Assembly: GCA_947493175.1 (NCBI GenBank)
Contig: CANLQD010000001.1
Span: 496,001-560,000, forward strand
Reading direction: 5' to 3'
Origin: an uncultured Flavobacteriaceae bacterium
GTDB taxonomy: Bacteria > Bacteroidota > Bacteroidia > Flavobacteriales > Flavobacteriaceae
DNA length: 64,000 nucleotides
The notes beneath the pieces are model-generated. The model had not been told where the DNA came from and searched no databases. It saw only the letters and a program-made list of their open reading frames with translations. The first letter of the stretch is position 1. The number at the start of each line of letters is the position of its first letter. Made by a program: the position numbers and the translations under genes. Positions 51,450-63,500 of the stretch are shown here, piece by piece.

Positions 51450-53339
51450 TTAATTTGCCTCGGTGTAAAATAGTTCCAACTTCAAACGCAGATTTTCAGG
51501 AACACTTGAATCACTTCCGTATAAAACCGTTCCCGCGGGACTCAACGTAGAAGCAATGGGTATGCTCACTTCCTCAACGCCATCATCGCCGTTTACCATG
51601 GCGTTTAAAACAGCCAATTGAGAAATATTAGGGGTAAAGGTGAGCCCCAGGGTAGCGTTTTCCTCATCCCTAACTACAAGGTTATTGATATGATCGGTAA
51701 TCCTTACTGTGTACTTGACCCCTTTTCCATCTTCTTCTTCTAGAAAACCATCGTAATTCAAAAAACTTCCAAACAAGTCTTGTGTCACCGAGTTTTCGGT
51801 AACAAAGTTTATGAGGGGGGCACCTGTTTCCATATTGTACAAATAAAGCCTGAACGGCTCTCTCAACGGTTCGTCGTCTCCGGTTGGATTTCCGCCCATA
51901 GCATCAAGGGCCTCCCTATCGATGTAAAAGACCAAATTTGCTTCATTGATAATCCAATTCTGAGATCGGATTTCTTCAATAATTTCAGAAGCTTCGCCGG
52001 TATCCTCATCAAATAACTTTATTTCTGCATAGGACCCTGCACCTCCTTTTAAATAAATCCTAGAAGCATTTAGGTCGTCGCCAAATTGGTCCGTAATCTC
52101 AGGAGGGTAGGCTTCGTTGATAAAAGTGTTCACTGCATTCCCATTGACCGACTGTCCTAAAATCTGCAAAAGGTTGAGCACGTAATCGCGCTCCGAGACC
52201 TGCTGTTCATCATCGGAGGTGTCGGTAGGAGTGTTGTTATTATCTATACTTTGAAAAGTATACGTAATGGTAATATTGGCCTGTGCAATATCGAATAAGA
52301 GCAATAATTCTTCTCCGTTCTCAGGAGTAAGTGTGATATTGACACCCCTCAGGAAATTACTAAAGTTGGTCTGACTTTGTAACTCGGAACTACCTTCCTT
52401 GTCTAAAATGTTCTCTTGAAAGAATGTTGGGTTCAAGGGTATTCTAATACCTGGGGCAAGGCGGCTAGCCAACTCCTCACTTTCATCGACCTCGGTATCC
52501 GGATCATCTTCTTGTAGCGTTACAATCTCTTTATCATCAATGGTAACGTCACCATCGAAAAGAACATCAGAAACAAAAGCAGGATTGAACTGCTGAGTCG
52601 AAAAGTACTCTTGTTGTTCTTCAAAATTAGTATTTGGATCTTGATTTCTTAAGAAAAAGGTGGAACGCTGTACCTTTATATTGAAGGTTTGGTCTCTTCT
52701 TCCAAAAATACTGTCCAAATCTACCGTGTTCGCAAAGACATTAGGTATCGTATCATCATCCTCGCCGTCTAAGATTCCGTCTCCATCCGTATCATCATTC
52801 TGTGGATCGGTGCCTGCAGACCGTTCCTCGGCGTTGGTGAGTCCGTCGCCATCTGTATCATTGCTGGGATCGTTGGGCTCCGCATCAAAAATATCATCGA
52901 CCCCATCGCTATCGGAATCACGCTGATTAGCAGCTCTAGAAAGGTATGGAATATACAGAAAAACCTCTTTTACCGTCTCATTTTCAGCTATTTGAGTTGG
53001 ATTATCAGGGTCAGCCACCTCATCCTCAGGTCGAAACGACCCAAAAGTGGGGTTTATTGTGGACAATCGTAGCTGAGAAGTAATCTGTGCTTCCGTTCTA
53101 CCATACAAAGGATCATCATAGACCCCCAACTGATAAAGGGGAAGCCTATTCGTTTGAACAGCCTCAACCTTTTTATTAAAAGCAAACACCGGATACGATA
53201 TTTTGTCGGTAGTAAAAGGGTCACTACCAATAACCCCTTCCCCGATCGTGGTCAATTCCTCTTCACACGATGCAAATACGACCGACAACAACAGTAGAAC
53301 TGCCCAAGCAGGGGTTTTTACTTTACCTAAAAAAATCAT
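51450..53339 (-). CDS. DUF4270 lipoprotein with inserted calcium-binding repeat
   Basis: 629 residues. Lipoprotein signal ending FASCEEE. The DUF4270 fold occupies most of the protein. At about 137-195 there is an Asp-rich insert ([38 protein letters not shown]) of thrombospondin type-3 or EF-like calcium-binding repeats. In this phylum the family often sits next to the glycogen synthase gene, as here. Function unknown, surface or outer-membrane location likely. Confidence 0.87.
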   Translation of the reverse strand: MIFLGKVKTPAWAVLLLLSVVFASCEEELTTIGEGVIGSDPFTTDKISYPVFAFNKKVEAVQTNRLPLYQLGVYDDPLYGRTEAQITSQLRLSTINPTFGSFRPEDEVADPDNPTQIAENETVKEVFLYIPYLSRAANQRDSDSDGVDDIFDAEPNDPSNDTDGDGLTNAEERSAGTDPQNDDTDGDGILDGEDDDTIPNVFANTVDLDSIFGRRDQTFNIKVQRSTFFLRNQDPNTNFEEQQEYFSTQQFNPAFVSDVLFDGDVTIDDKEIVTLQEDDPDTEVDESEELASRLAPGIRIPLNPTFFQENILDKEGSSELQSQTNFSNFLRGVNITLTPENGEELLLLFDIAQANITITYTFQSIDNNNTPTDTSDDEQQVSERDYVLNLLQILGQSVNGNAVNTFINEAYPPEITDQFGDDLNASRIYLKGGAGSYAEIKLFDEDTGEASEIIEEIRSQNWIINEANLVFYIDREALDAMGGNPTGDDEPLREPFRLYLYNMETGAPLINFVTENSVTQDLFGSFLNYDGFLEEEDGKGVKYTVRITDHINNLVVRDEENATLGLTFTPNISQLAVLNAMVNGDDGVEEVSIPIASTLSPAGTVLYGSDSSVPENLRLKLELFYTEAN

Positions 53340-53344
53340 TCGGA

Positions 53345-54154
53345 TTATTTTAAAACTTCTGTGTTATAAAAATTTGCATAGGCTTCTTCAAACTCTTGTA
53401 AGGAAACATATGGCAACACTGGTATTTGAAGGTCGGAAATATGTTGTTTTAAATCTTCGGAAATATCCTCCGCCGCTAAAATAACCGCATCGGAAAAATC
53501 TACGGCAACTTTTAACAAATTATTATAGTCGGGGTTTGTTAATGGTGCGATGCTATCCTCGGAAATACCATCAAAGGCTATTTTTTTGACCATGTCTTTG
53601 TCTAGCATGCCATCGAACGACTTTTTATATACCGAAGTAACAATTTTGCTTTCGGCGAATAGTGGTTCGTCGGCATAAAACTTTTTTAGGTACAGTGGTA
53701 AAAGAGAGGCCATCCACCCATGAACATGAATGATGTCCGGATTCCAATTTAATTTTTTTACCGTCTCCACTACGCCCTTGGCAAAGAAAATTGCCCTTTG
53801 GTCATTATCAGGAAAAAGATTTCCTTGTTCATCGCTAAAGGTTGCCTTTCTTTTAAAGTATTCATCGTTATCAATAAAATAAACCTGAATTCGTTCTCGT
53901 GGAATAGAGGCCACTTTTATAATCAAAGGCATGTCCATATCATTGATGACCAAATTCATTCCTGAAAGCCGAATCACTTCGTGCAATTGATGCCTGCGCT
54001 CATTTATATTGCCATACCTCGGCATAAAGATTCGAATTTGCCCCCCCTTGCTGTTGACCATTCTAGGGGTTTCGTAAGACATTAAGGATACCTCATTTTC
54101 AGGAAGGTAAGGAACTAATTCAGAAGATACGAACAATATCTTTTTGCCATTCAT
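53345..54154 (-). CDS. Glycogen/starch synthase, GT5 N-terminal-domain protein
   Basis: 269 residues covering only the GT5 N-terminal Rossmann domain ([50 protein letters not shown]). The C-terminal catalytic half of normal GlgA is missing. The short form is common in Flavobacteriia, so it may not be a truncation. Whether it is enzymatically active is uncertain. Confidence 0.85.
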   Translation of the reverse strand: MNGKKILFVSSELVPYLPENEVSLMSYETPRMVNSKGGQIRIFMPRYGNINERRHQLHEVIRLSGMNLVINDMDMPLIIKVASIPRERIQVYFIDNDEYFKRKATFSDEQGNLFPDNDQRAIFFAKGVVETVKKLNWNPDIIHVHGWMASLLPLYLKKFYADEPLFAESKIVTSVYKKSFDGMLDKDMVKKIAFDGISEDSIAPLTNPDYNNLLKVAVDFSDAVILAAEDISEDLKQHISDLQIPVLPYVSLQEFEEAYANFYNTEVLK

Positions 54155-54248
54155 AAAAGCTGTGTTTCGTTAACCGTGCAAACGGAAGTGCAAAATTACA
54201 AAAATTATGCAGATTAGCCGTATTTGTAGTAAGTTTGCTCGCTTTTAA

Positions 54249-55103
54249 ATGAGACCTATGCCACTTATCAGGACAGAAAAGGAGCTACGAAAACAACTCT
54301 TGGCCCTTACCGAACCTACTTCCCTCGGTTTGGTACCCACCATGGGTGCCCTTCATCAGGGGCATGCAGCACTCGTTGAAAAAGCAGTTGAGGAAAACAA
54401 TACCGTTGTGGTCAGTATTTTTGTAAATCCCACCCAATTCAACAACCAGGAAGATTTGAAAAAATATCCGCAAGACCTTACTTCGGATGTATCCATGCTC
54501 GAGGCCATTTCCCCGAAAATTATCGTTTTTGCCCCGTCAGTTGAAGAGATGTACCAAACCAATGTATCTGCTAAGTCATACGATTTTGATGGTTTGGAAA
54601 ACGTTATGGAAGGAGCATTTCGAGAAGGGCATTTTAACGGGGTAGGCACTATTGTAGAGGCGCTACTGCGACTGGTATCGCCGAATCGAGCCTATTTTGG
54701 GGAAAAGGATTTTCAACAGTTGCAGATCATAAAAAAATTAGTAGCTTCCCTAAGCCTGCCCATTGAAATTGTAGGCTGCCCTATTGTCAGGGAACCTAAC
54801 GGACTTGCCATGAGTTCCCGCAACGAACGATTGACAAAGGACCTTAGGAACGAGGCCTCTTTTATCTATAACACCCTGATCAAGGCAAAAAACAAATTTG
54901 GCACGAAAAGTGCTAACTATGTACAGGAATGGGTCAGTAACCAATTTAAAAAGAACCCCCATTTTGAATTAGAGTATATAAAGATTACCGACGTAGATAC
55001 TTTGTCTCCGGTCAAAAAAAAGCAACGAAATAAAAAATATAGGGCGTTTATTGCCGTTTATGCCGATAATGTGCGCCTTATCGATAACATTGCCTTAAAC
55101 TAA
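54249..55103 (+). CDS. panC: Pantothenate synthetase PanC
   Basis: 284 residues. [10 protein letters not shown] carries the HIGH-type motif, [20 protein letters not shown] and MSSRNERL (KMSKS-like). It joins pantoate and beta-alanine. It lies 14 bases before panD, which supplies the beta-alanine. An internal Met three codons in may be the start. A possible -7 element taagtttg lies at 54230-54237. Confidence 0.95.
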   Translation: MRPMPLIRTEKELRKQLLALTEPTSLGLVPTMGALHQGHAALVEKAVEENNTVVVSIFVNPTQFNNQEDLKKYPQDLTSDVSMLEAISPKIIVFAPSVEEMYQTNVSAKSYDFDGLENVMEGAFREGHFNGVGTIVEALLRLVSPNRAYFGEKDFQQLQIIKKLVASLSLPIEIVGCPIVREPNGLAMSSRNERLTKDLRNEASFIYNTLIKAKNKFGTKSANYVQEWVSNQFKKNPHFELEYIKITDVDTLSPVKKKQRNKKYRAFIAVYADNVRLIDNIALN

Positions 55104-55117
55104 CGAACCTATTTACT

Positions 55118-55468
55118 ATGCAAATTCAAGTTGTAAAATCTAAGATACATCGCGTAAAGGTAACAGGTGCCGATCTCAATTATATCGGAAGCATTACTAT
55201 TGATGAGGATTTGATGGACGCTGCCAACCTAATACAGGGAGAAAAGGTACAGATTGTCAACAACAACAATGGTGAACGTTTAGAAACCTATGCCATTCCC
55301 GGACCGCGGGGAAGCGGTGAGATTACCTTAAACGGTGCAGCCGCCAGAAAGGTTGCTGTGGGAGATATACTTATTCTAATCGCCTACGCCTGGATGCCGA
55401 TCGAAGATGCCAAAAAGTTTAACCCTTCACTTGTGTTCCCAGATGAGACGACCAATCTGCTGAAATAA
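55118..55468 (+). CDS. panD: Aspartate 1-decarboxylase PanD (proenzyme)
   Basis: 116 residues. The self-cleavage site Gly-Ser is in [11 protein letters not shown] (about 22-32); Ser becomes the pyruvoyl group. The INNTNGER-like [11 protein letters not shown] and [13 protein letters not shown] segments are conserved. Produces beta-alanine. Confidence 0.95.
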   Translation: MQIQVVKSKIHRVKVTGADLNYIGSITIDEDLMDAANLIQGEKVQIVNNNNGERLETYAIPGPRGSGEITLNGAAARKVAVGDILILIAYAWMPIEDAKKFNPSLVFPDETTNLLK

Positions 55469-55557
55469 AGGGATTGCAAAAATATTTCCCTATTCCCTGT
55501 TCTTTTTGCCAATAACTTGGTTAAATTCGGACATCGGAATCTAGAAGCACCTCCATT

Positions 55558-56547
55558 TTGACCCATTCCCTAAAAAAGGCCCTCAAAACGATTATTCCCA
55601 TTGCCTTGGGTGTTTTTTTGGTTTGGTACCTTTACCATTCTACCACGGCTGCACAACGCCAACAAATTCTCAGCTACATTAAAAAAGCGGATCCTATATG
55701 GATCATGGTATCTGTTTTTATCGGTATGCTCAGTCATATTTCAAGGGCCATACGATGGAATTATTTGCTCGAGCCAATGGGCTATCGTCCCAAAGTCACC
55801 AATAATGTTCTGATCATCCTTACGGCCTACCTCACCAATTTAGGGATCCCCCGATCCGGTGAGTTTTTGAGGGCTACGGCACTGAACACCTATGAGAAAG
55901 TGCCCTTTGAAAAAGGTTTTGGAACCATCGTTACCGAAAGAGTGGTCGATGTGCTAATGCTGTTGCTTATCATTGTGACCGCTTTGCTTTTTCAAACAGA
56001 ACTCATTCTGGGATTTCTACAGGAAAGTGGATTAGGTATCGTTGGAAGCCTAGTACTACTGCTGATCGGAATTCTTGGATTATTCCTATCCATTCGATTG
56101 ATCAGAAAATCCACATCGGGTTTTGCGCTAAAAGTAAAGTTGTTCTTAAAAAACATGATGGAGGGAATCTTGAGTATTGGCAAGATGAAGAACAAATGGG
56201 CCTTTGTTATGCATACATTATTTATCTGGGTCGCTTATTTTGCTATGTTTTGGGTCGTTAAGTTCACTGTATTTGAGACCGTAGAAGCTTCGGTCGGTGC
56301 TATGCTGATTGCCTTTGTCGGGGGGGGCATTGCAATGATGACCACCAATGGCGGTTTTCTGGCCTATCCCGCCGCGGTAAGCAAATCCCTGGAGATTTTC
56401 GGAATTAGCGCGGTGTCTGGCACCGCTTTCGGATGGATCATGTGGATTGCACAGACCTTAATGATCATCATTTTCGGGGCAATATCTTTTCTGGTTTTAC
56501 CGTTATTGAACAAAGACAAAGAATCCTCTTTGCCAACCAAAAAGTAA
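55558..56547 (+). CDS. YbhN/UPF0104 (LPG synthase-like) integral membrane protein
   Basis: 329 residues from a TTG start; no earlier ATG fits and the first ATG downstream would lose a membrane segment. It has about eight hydrophobic segments and the family motifs ISRAIRWNYLLEPMGY, GIPRSGEFLRATAL and TVTERVVD-like IVTERVVDVLMLL. It is related to the flippase part of MprF; lipid transport is likely but the substrate is unknown. It lies 3 bases before the esterase-like gene. Confidence 0.82.
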   Translation: MTHSLKKALKTIIPIALGVFLVWYLYHSTTAAQRQQILSYIKKADPIWIMVSVFIGMLSHISRAIRWNYLLEPMGYRPKVTNNVLIILTAYLTNLGIPRSGEFLRATALNTYEKVPFEKGFGTIVTERVVDVLMLLLIIVTALLFQTELILGFLQESGLGIVGSLVLLLIGILGLFLSIRLIRKSTSGFALKVKLFLKNMMEGILSIGKMKNKWAFVMHTLFIWVAYFAMFWVVKFTVFETVEASVGAMLIAFVGGGIAMMTTNGGFLAYPAAVSKSLEIFGISAVSGTAFGWIMWIAQTLMIIIFGAISFLVLPLLNKDKESSLPTKK

Positions 56548-56550
56548 ACC

Positions 56551-57690
56551 ATGCGACGTATCATTACTGTTTTTGCCCTAGTACTTTACTTCGGGGTAAG
56601 TGCACAAGTGACCCAAGAAATCTTCGAATCATTCAAATTGCAGGAGCGCAGAGATGTTTTGTACTACATTCCCGAAGATTATGATGAAGAAAAAAAGTAT
56701 CCATTGGCAATCGTACTAGATGCCGAGCACCTTTTCGATCAAGTGGTGGCCAATGCGAAATTCTATAGTAGCTTTCACGGCATGCCCGACATGATTGTAG
56801 TGGGCATCAACCAATTGGAAAACAGTGTTCGATTAGACGATTGCGCTTTCGAGGAAGATGGCCTGCCTTCTGAAAAAGGAAAACAGTTTTTTGAATTTCT
56901 AGGGATGGAATTGATACCTTATCTGGACCTAAACTACAATACCGCTCCTTTTAAAATGATTGTTGGTTATGACATTACGGCCAATTTTATGAACTATTGG
57001 CTCTACAAGGAAAATTCTTTGTTCAATGCCTATGTGAGCATTTCTCCTACACTGGCTCCGGGAATGAGAGAGAACGTTCCCGCTCGTTTAACGAACCATA
57101 ACAAAAAGATTTTTTATCAGTTGATTCTTGAAGAAGAAAAAAATGAATACAGTGCGGACATTCTTGCGATGAACAAGGCTATCGAAGCCATCGATAAAGA
57201 AAGCTTGTACTACTATTTTGACGAATACGCCGGTGCTGATCATATTTCTATTGCTACCTATGGAATCGGAAGGGCCTTTGACAACATTTTTGGGATGTTC
57301 AAACCTATCAGTCCCAAAGAATATAAAACGCAAATTCTTACTTCCGAGGAACCTGTTTTTCAATACTTGCAAAACAAATACAAGGGCATTCAAGACCTTT
57401 TTGGGCTTCAAAAACCAGTGGAGCTGAACGATATCATGGCTATCTACGCCGGTATACGCAAAAAAGAGGATTACGAATCCTTAAAACCCCTATCGGATCT
57501 TTGTAAGACCGAATTTATGGGAACCATGCTCGGATTTTACTTTGAGGGCGAATATTACGAACAAATGGGAGAACCCAAAAAAGCGTTGAAAACCTTCGAA
57601 AAAGCCTTTGGAATGGATGAAATCGACTTCTTGACCAAGGAAATGGCACTTGAAAAAATCGATGCATTGAAAGCTGATTTTGGATATTAA
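56551..57690 (+). CDS. Secreted esterase-fold protein lacking the catalytic serine
   Basis: 379 residues with signal peptide (MRRIITVFALVLYFGVSAQ). The esterase D-type alpha/beta fold covers about 35-250 (YYIPEDYDEEKKYPLAIVLDAEHLFD). At the nucleophile elbow, where active relatives have G-x-S-x-G, it reads GYDITAN, so Asp replaces Ser. A TPR-like helical tail follows (about 310-379). It may be a non-catalytic binding protein. Downstream of the YbhN-like gene, probably in one operon. Confidence 0.8.
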   Translation: MRRIITVFALVLYFGVSAQVTQEIFESFKLQERRDVLYYIPEDYDEEKKYPLAIVLDAEHLFDQVVANAKFYSSFHGMPDMIVVGINQLENSVRLDDCAFEEDGLPSEKGKQFFEFLGMELIPYLDLNYNTAPFKMIVGYDITANFMNYWLYKENSLFNAYVSISPTLAPGMRENVPARLTNHNKKIFYQLILEEEKNEYSADILAMNKAIEAIDKESLYYYFDEYAGADHISIATYGIGRAFDNIFGMFKPISPKEYKTQILTSEEPVFQYLQNKYKGIQDLFGLQKPVELNDIMAIYAGIRKKEDYESLKPLSDLCKTEFMGTMLGFYFEGEYYEQMGEPKKALKTFEKAFGMDEIDFLTKEMALEKIDALKADFGY

Positions 57691-57716
57691 TGGTTGTACC
57701 AGCATCAATACAACGG

Positions 57717-57742
57717 TGAAACACTTTTTTGAAAAAAGTTTC
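57717..57742 (+). terminator. Terminator after the esterase-like gene
   Basis: actttttt / aaaaaagt around a single g, extended by gaaac / gtttc; a self-complementary 25-base element 25 bases beyond the stop codon. Confidence 0.65.
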
Positions 57743-57874
57743 TTATCCATAATTAGAGTGATATCAGCAGTGGTATAACTTAAAATCCAAAAGGTTTTAT
57801 AGAGCTATAGCCGTTGTTTTTCACAAGTAGTTCTTCATAAAGCTTTATCTTCGCCATAGCTTTTTAGACAACCT

Positions 57875-59236
57875 ATGGCCAAGACAAAAACCACCTTTTT
57901 CTGCCAGAATTGTGGCACCCAATACGCGAAATGGGTGGGACAATGTTCCGCTTGTAAAGAATGGAACACCGTGGTCGAGGAGGTGGTACAAAAAGCGGAA
58001 AAAAAGGCTTGGAAATCCAGTTATGAGCCCACCAGAAAAAGGGCCAAACCGGTACGGGTCAAAGAAATTAGCACTGAAAAAGAAGAACGTCTCGATACCA
58101 TCGACCTTGAATTCAATCGCGTACTGGGAGGTGGTTTGGTCCCGGGTTCGTTGGTGCTGTTGGGAGGCGAACCTGGAGTTGGGAAAAGCACATTATTACT
58201 TCAAATTGCCTTAAAGCTTCCTTACAAAACATTGTATGTTTCGGGAGAGGAAAGTCAGAAACAAATCAAGATGCGGGCCGATCGTATTTATCCCAACAGT
58301 GATACCTGTCTTATATTGACCGAAACCAAGACCCAGAATATTTTTCAGCAAATCGAAGCGACCGAACCTGACATTGTGGTCATCGATTCCATTCAAACCC
58401 TACATTCCGATTACATCGAATCTGCGGCGGGGAGTATTTCCCAAATTCGGGAGTGTACCGCTGAACTAATCAAATTTGCTAAGGAAACCAATACCCCAGT
58501 GATTCTTATCGGTCATATTACCAAGGATGGTTCCATCGCCGGACCAAAGATTTTGGAGCATATGGTCGATACGGTCTTACAGTTCGAGGGGGATCGCAAC
58601 TACGTATACCGCATCCTTCGAGCGCTAAAAAACAGGTTTGGTTCCACTGCAGAACTAGGCATTTATGAAATGCAAGGGGGTGGACTGCGACAAGTAAACA
58701 ATCCCTCGGAAATACTAATTTCCAAAAATGATGAAGGACTCAGCGGCACAGCCATTGCCTCTACCGTAGAAGGTATGCGCCCCTTGATGATCGAGATACA
58801 GGCGTTGGTCAGTACTGCGGTATACGGAACACCGCAACGTTCTACCACAGGTTACAATGCCAAGCGATTGAACATGCTGTTGGCAGTCCTCGAAAAACGT
58901 GCGGGTTTTAAATTGGGTGCAAAGGATGTGTTCCTAAATATTACCGGAGGTATCTCTGTAGATGACCCTGCCATTGATTTGGCCGTCATTGCCGCCATCT
59001 TATCGAGCAATGCGGACATTCCAATAGAAAAAGGAGTCTGTTTTGCTGCTGAAGTAGGCCTAGCCGGTGAGATTCGTCCGGTGCAGCGCATAGAGCAACG
59101 TATTCTGGAGGCTGAAAAATTAGGCTTCAAGACCATTTATGTATCCAAAAATAACAAAATAGGCCTCAAAAGCACCCGAATATCGGTACAGTTGGCATCT
59201 CGAATCGAGGATGTGGTCGAAGAATTATTTGGATAA
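57875..59236 (+). CDS. radA: DNA repair protein RadA
   Basis: 453 residues: four-cysteine zinc finger (CQNCGTQYAKWVGQCSACKEW), RecA-type ATPase with Walker A GEPGVGKST, the RadA KNRFG motif and a Lon-like C-terminal domain (about 285-453). It drives branch migration in recombination. Confidence 0.96.
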   Translation: MAKTKTTFFCQNCGTQYAKWVGQCSACKEWNTVVEEVVQKAEKKAWKSSYEPTRKRAKPVRVKEISTEKEERLDTIDLEFNRVLGGGLVPGSLVLLGGEPGVGKSTLLLQIALKLPYKTLYVSGEESQKQIKMRADRIYPNSDTCLILTETKTQNIFQQIEATEPDIVVIDSIQTLHSDYIESAAGSISQIRECTAELIKFAKETNTPVILIGHITKDGSIAGPKILEHMVDTVLQFEGDRNYVYRILRALKNRFGSTAELGIYEMQGGGLRQVNNPSEILISKNDEGLSGTAIASTVEGMRPLMIEIQALVSTAVYGTPQRSTTGYNAKRLNMLLAVLEKRAGFKLGAKDVFLNITGGISVDDPAIDLAVIAAILSSNADIPIEKGVCFAAEVGLAGEIRPVQRIEQRILEAEKLGFKTIYVSKNNKIGLKSTRISVQLASRIEDVVEELFG

Positions 59237-59237
59237 G

Positions 59238-60278
59238 CTAGGGGGCCGGATTCGGTATCGCGTTGTGAATTGCCTCGATACTTTCCAGTACTTCATCACT
59301 TAACACCACATCGATACTGGCGATATTTTCCTTCAACTGTTTCATCGTGGTCGCGCCAATAATATTACTGGTCAGAAAAGGCCGAGAATTCACAAATGCC
59401 AAGGACATCTGCGTTAGGGACAGATTGTTCGCCTGGGCCAGTTCATAATACCTTTGAGTAGCGCTAGTCGCTATCTCATTGCTGTAACGGGCGTAGTTGG
59501 GAAAAAGGGTCAAACGCGCATTATCGGGTTTTCTGTCCCCAAGGTATTTACCGCTAAGCACTCCAAAGCCTAGTGGCGAATATGCCAATAATCCTATTTT
59601 TTCGCGATGGGAGACCTCCGCATTGCCCACCTCGAACAACCGGTTCAAAAGGCTATAAGGGTTCTGTATAGTAATCATTCTAGGGAGACTAGCGTGCACC
59701 TTGCTCTCTTCCAAATAACGCATTACGCCCCAAGGCGTTTCATTCGATAGACCAATATGCCGCACCTTGCCCTCACGAATCAAATCTCGTAGGGTTTCCA
59801 AGATTTGATGTATGTTATCCTCCCAGTAATCGGTGGCACTGTGCCGATAGCCCCGTTGTCCAAAATAATTGGTATTTCGATCCGGCCAATGCAATTGGTA
59901 TAGATCAATATAATCTGTCTTTAAACGTTCCAAGCTACCTTCCACGGCATTGATAATGGCCTCCCGTGTGAATCCGGTCGTCCTGATATGCTTTGAAAAT
60001 TCAGCTTTCCCGGCAATTTTGGTGGCCAAGATTACCTTGTCGCGATTTCCGGTTTTTTGCAACCACGTACCTATGATTTTTTCTGTATCGGCATAACGGT
60101 CGGGATGTGCAGGAATCGGATAGAGTTCGGCGGTATCAAAGAAGTTGACCCCTTTATCGAAGGCGTAATCCATTTGTTCATGCCCTTCCTCCTCGGTATT
60201 TTGATTGCCCCAGGTCATGGTGCCCAAACAAATTTTACTTACTTCAATATCGGTATGTGGCAGGTTGGTATATAACAT
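59238..60278 (-). CDS. Aldo/keto reductase (Tas-like)
   Basis: 346 residues. The catalytic tetrad is visible: Asp and Tyr in FFDTAELYPIP, Lys in VILATKIAG and His in LYQLHWPDRN. NADPH is bound by the C-terminal SNIIGATTMKQLKENI loop. Similar to E. coli Tas. Physiological substrate unknown. Convergent with radA with one base between stop codons. Confidence 0.9.
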   Translation of the reverse strand: MLYTNLPHTDIEVSKICLGTMTWGNQNTEEEGHEQMDYAFDKGVNFFDTAELYPIPAHPDRYADTEKIIGTWLQKTGNRDKVILATKIAGKAEFSKHIRTTGFTREAIINAVEGSLERLKTDYIDLYQLHWPDRNTNYFGQRGYRHSATDYWEDNIHQILETLRDLIREGKVRHIGLSNETPWGVMRYLEESKVHASLPRMITIQNPYSLLNRLFEVGNAEVSHREKIGLLAYSPLGFGVLSGKYLGDRKPDNARLTLFPNYARYSNEIATSATQRYYELAQANNLSLTQMSLAFVNSRPFLTSNIIGATTMKQLKENIASIDVVLSDEVLESIEAIHNAIPNPAP

Positions 60279-60575
60279 GGATCTGACAACTTATAAAATT
60301 GCAAATTTAAACATAAAGCACTACGCGTACAATTCTGGCAAAAAAGTCTTACAACATCCTGAAATTCTTCGTTTTATCGACCCGAAGTTACTATTTAACG
60401 GTACTATTTTACCATTTCCCAACAACATTCTACATTTACCGTCTATACAACTCGAGAAATACAAATATGTTAATACTAAAGCCTCGAATAAAACGTTAAA
60501 AGATAACTTTTTGGCCTTGATATCACCCCAAACGATTCAGGCCAAAGACCAGACCAAATAGCTAAAAACCTACTT

Positions 60576-63500
60576 ATGGCCTTTTTAAAGCACTCCCAGC
60601 GCTTCAAAAAAGCGACAATCCTTTTTGTATTGGCGCTTACCGTTTCATCCTTGTTCGCATATGTATTGCCCTTCTCCTTTTCGGCTGAAAAGGAAACGAT
60701 TACTGCCGATATGGCAATGGCACTTCCCGGTACACACCCACTGACCGGTATTTCCGATAACGTCGTTATCTGTGGAAACGATGGTAGCGAATTGCATGAA
60801 ATGTATTTATGTGGTGTAAATGACGAGCGATTGCTCAATACCAATATTCCCAACCTAAAGCAGATTATCTGGTCTAAACTTCAAGAAGGAAGTTGTGCGG
60901 CTTCCACTCCAAACTGTGCCAATACCTCTCCCGGTTGCATCTGGAACCAAGTTGGAACCAACACACAGTTCAATTTGACCGAGGGAGGAGAATACCGTGT
61001 TCTTGTACAATACAACGACAATACCACCGAACGCTTTTATTTCAATGCCTATGAAAACGGTTTGAACCCGACCGCAGTGGTGACCAATATTGACTGCGGA
61101 ACCTCAGGATCTATTACCATCAACAATGTACCATCGAACTATGAATTCAGTATTACCAGTGGCAGCTCATGGCAGGCATCGAACGTATTTTCGATAACTT
61201 CGGTAAACAATTATACTGTTCAGATTCGAAGAAACGATGGCAACGAGGGCTGTACTTTTGAGCTCAACGACCTACTGGTAGCCAACAATAGCATTGATGC
61301 TACAACGACCGTGCTTCCGATTACCTGTAACACCTCTAAAGGCGGTATACGGGTAGACATCGCAAACGCATCTTCGAGCTACATTTACGAACTGCGACAA
61401 GGAGGGAGCTTAATTAATAATTCCGGTCCGGTTGCCGGTAACACCTATACTTTTGATAATTTGGACGCCGGGGTATACGATATTGAGATTTCATTGGCCA
61501 GTGTTTCTAACTGCACCTGGAATGGGACCGCTACCGTGGCAAGCTTTCAAAACATTCAACCGAACGTAATTGTCACAAAGAATATTGATTGCTCGGACGG
61601 GACCATCACGGTAACCCAGTCCGGTGGTACCGCCCCATTTGAATATAGCCAGGACAACGGTGGCAGCTATTTTCCATTTACTGCTGGAAACCAAACCATT
61701 ATTCCTATCTCTACTGCAGGGAGTTATTCGATATACGTTCGGGACGCAAATGGCTGCGAAATCATTGCCAACCCGGTGAATGTGGTATCGGAACCTGAAA
61801 TAACCTATACTGTTACGCCGAAAGATATTAGTTGTAATGGCACGGACGACGGAAGCGTTACCGTAGATGTAACGAACACTCAGGGATACTCGATTACATA
61901 TAGCATAGACAATGGTGGTAGCTTTCAGACCTCAAATGTTTTTAGCAACTTGGCAGCTGGCAGTTACCCTATTATCATAAGGAAGGAAAAAGCAGGCGGT
62001 TCTTGTGACATTACCAGCATCGCGGTGAATGTAAATCCAAGTCCGATCTTTACGGCAAACGCCACGGTAACTCAGCAAATCGACTGTAGCACCGGATCCG
62101 CCACCTTATCGGCAGCAGTTACCACTGGCGGGACCGCGCCTTTCGAATACAGTCTGAACGGGGTCGATTTTCAAACCAATACCGATTTTACGGGTTTAGG
62201 GGCGGGGACCTATACGGTTACGGTAAAAGACGCCAATGACTGTACTACGACTACCGACCAAACGGTAAATGCGGGTTCAAATCCCTCCGATGTTGCATTT
62301 ACCAGAAGTAATGTCAATTGTACTACGGGAGAGGCCGACGTTCAACTGACCGTTACGGGAGGCAATGCGCCTTTTTCCTATAGTATCATTGCTCCGATGA
62401 CACTTACCGCACCCGGAGATACCTTTAACGGGTTGGCCCCCAATACCTACACTTTTGAAATTACCGCAAACGACGGATGTAAAATTGTTCGCAATTACAC
62501 TTTGGGCAATCCTATCGGATTTAGCTCCAATGTACTAGTGAAAAATAATGTTTCCTGCGCTACCGTTGGCACCTCCGATGGAAGTCTGGAGATTACCGTT
62601 ACGAATTTTGATACCGCCTTTGATGTAGTCGTAGAAGATGGGACCGGAGCCCCGACCGGGCTCGGTGTATCTGGGGCAACGAGTTCGCCGATTACCATTT
62701 CAGGACTCTCCGCAGACGACTATACCATACGCATCAACGATCAGTCAGGACCTTGTCAAAAAGTAGAGACGGTTACCGTTGCGGCCCCTAGCTCGCCTCT
62801 TACCATTGATTCTTTTGCAGTAACCAATATGAATTGTGGTACTCCAGGAGGAATTACAATAGAAGCTTCCGGAGGATGGGGAAGCTACAGCTATTTCGTT
62901 CGGCAACCGGACGGCACTGCTACATTGGCACAAAACAATAAAAATATTACAGGGCTTACCCAGCCAGGTATCCACACCATGGTGGTAACCGATGTCAATG
63001 GTTGTGTTTACGACACGGAAACCTTTGATTTATTAGATCAAGGAGGGCCAACTTCCGTTGTAGATACGGCAGCATCAAACTATTGCTATAGTACGGCGAC
63101 CAAAGGAATTCTTAAGATCGATGTTACTGATGGAGAAGCGCCTTATTTTTATACGGTAAACAACAGTACCCCACAGCCGATTACCGGCGGTACTTTTACC
63201 CTTACCGATTTGACGCCGGATGCCTATGAAATCAAAGTCATCGGCAATAACGGCTGTGAGACGATCGTTGCCGACACGAATATTGCCGGGCAACTATTTG
63301 CCACCGCACAAATTACCAAACCCTTGGGTTGTGGTGCTTCACCTGATGCCCTTATTCAGGTAACACCACAAGAAGGATACCCTAACCCAAACTATACCTA
63401 TGAAGTCAGTATCGACGGTGGAAGTTATGCATCAGCTACCATGCCCTACAGCACTGGTACCGCGGGCTCTTTTGTGTTTAGGGTTACCGACAGTAAGGGT

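Noticed and set aside
53345..54154. Frameshifted or truncated glycogen synthase
   Set aside because: The adjacent sequence does not encode the missing C-terminal domain in any frame, and the short form is usual in this group.
61491..63293. Minus-strand frames inside the adhesin
   Set aside because: They are antisense shadows of the repeat modules with no recognisable domains.
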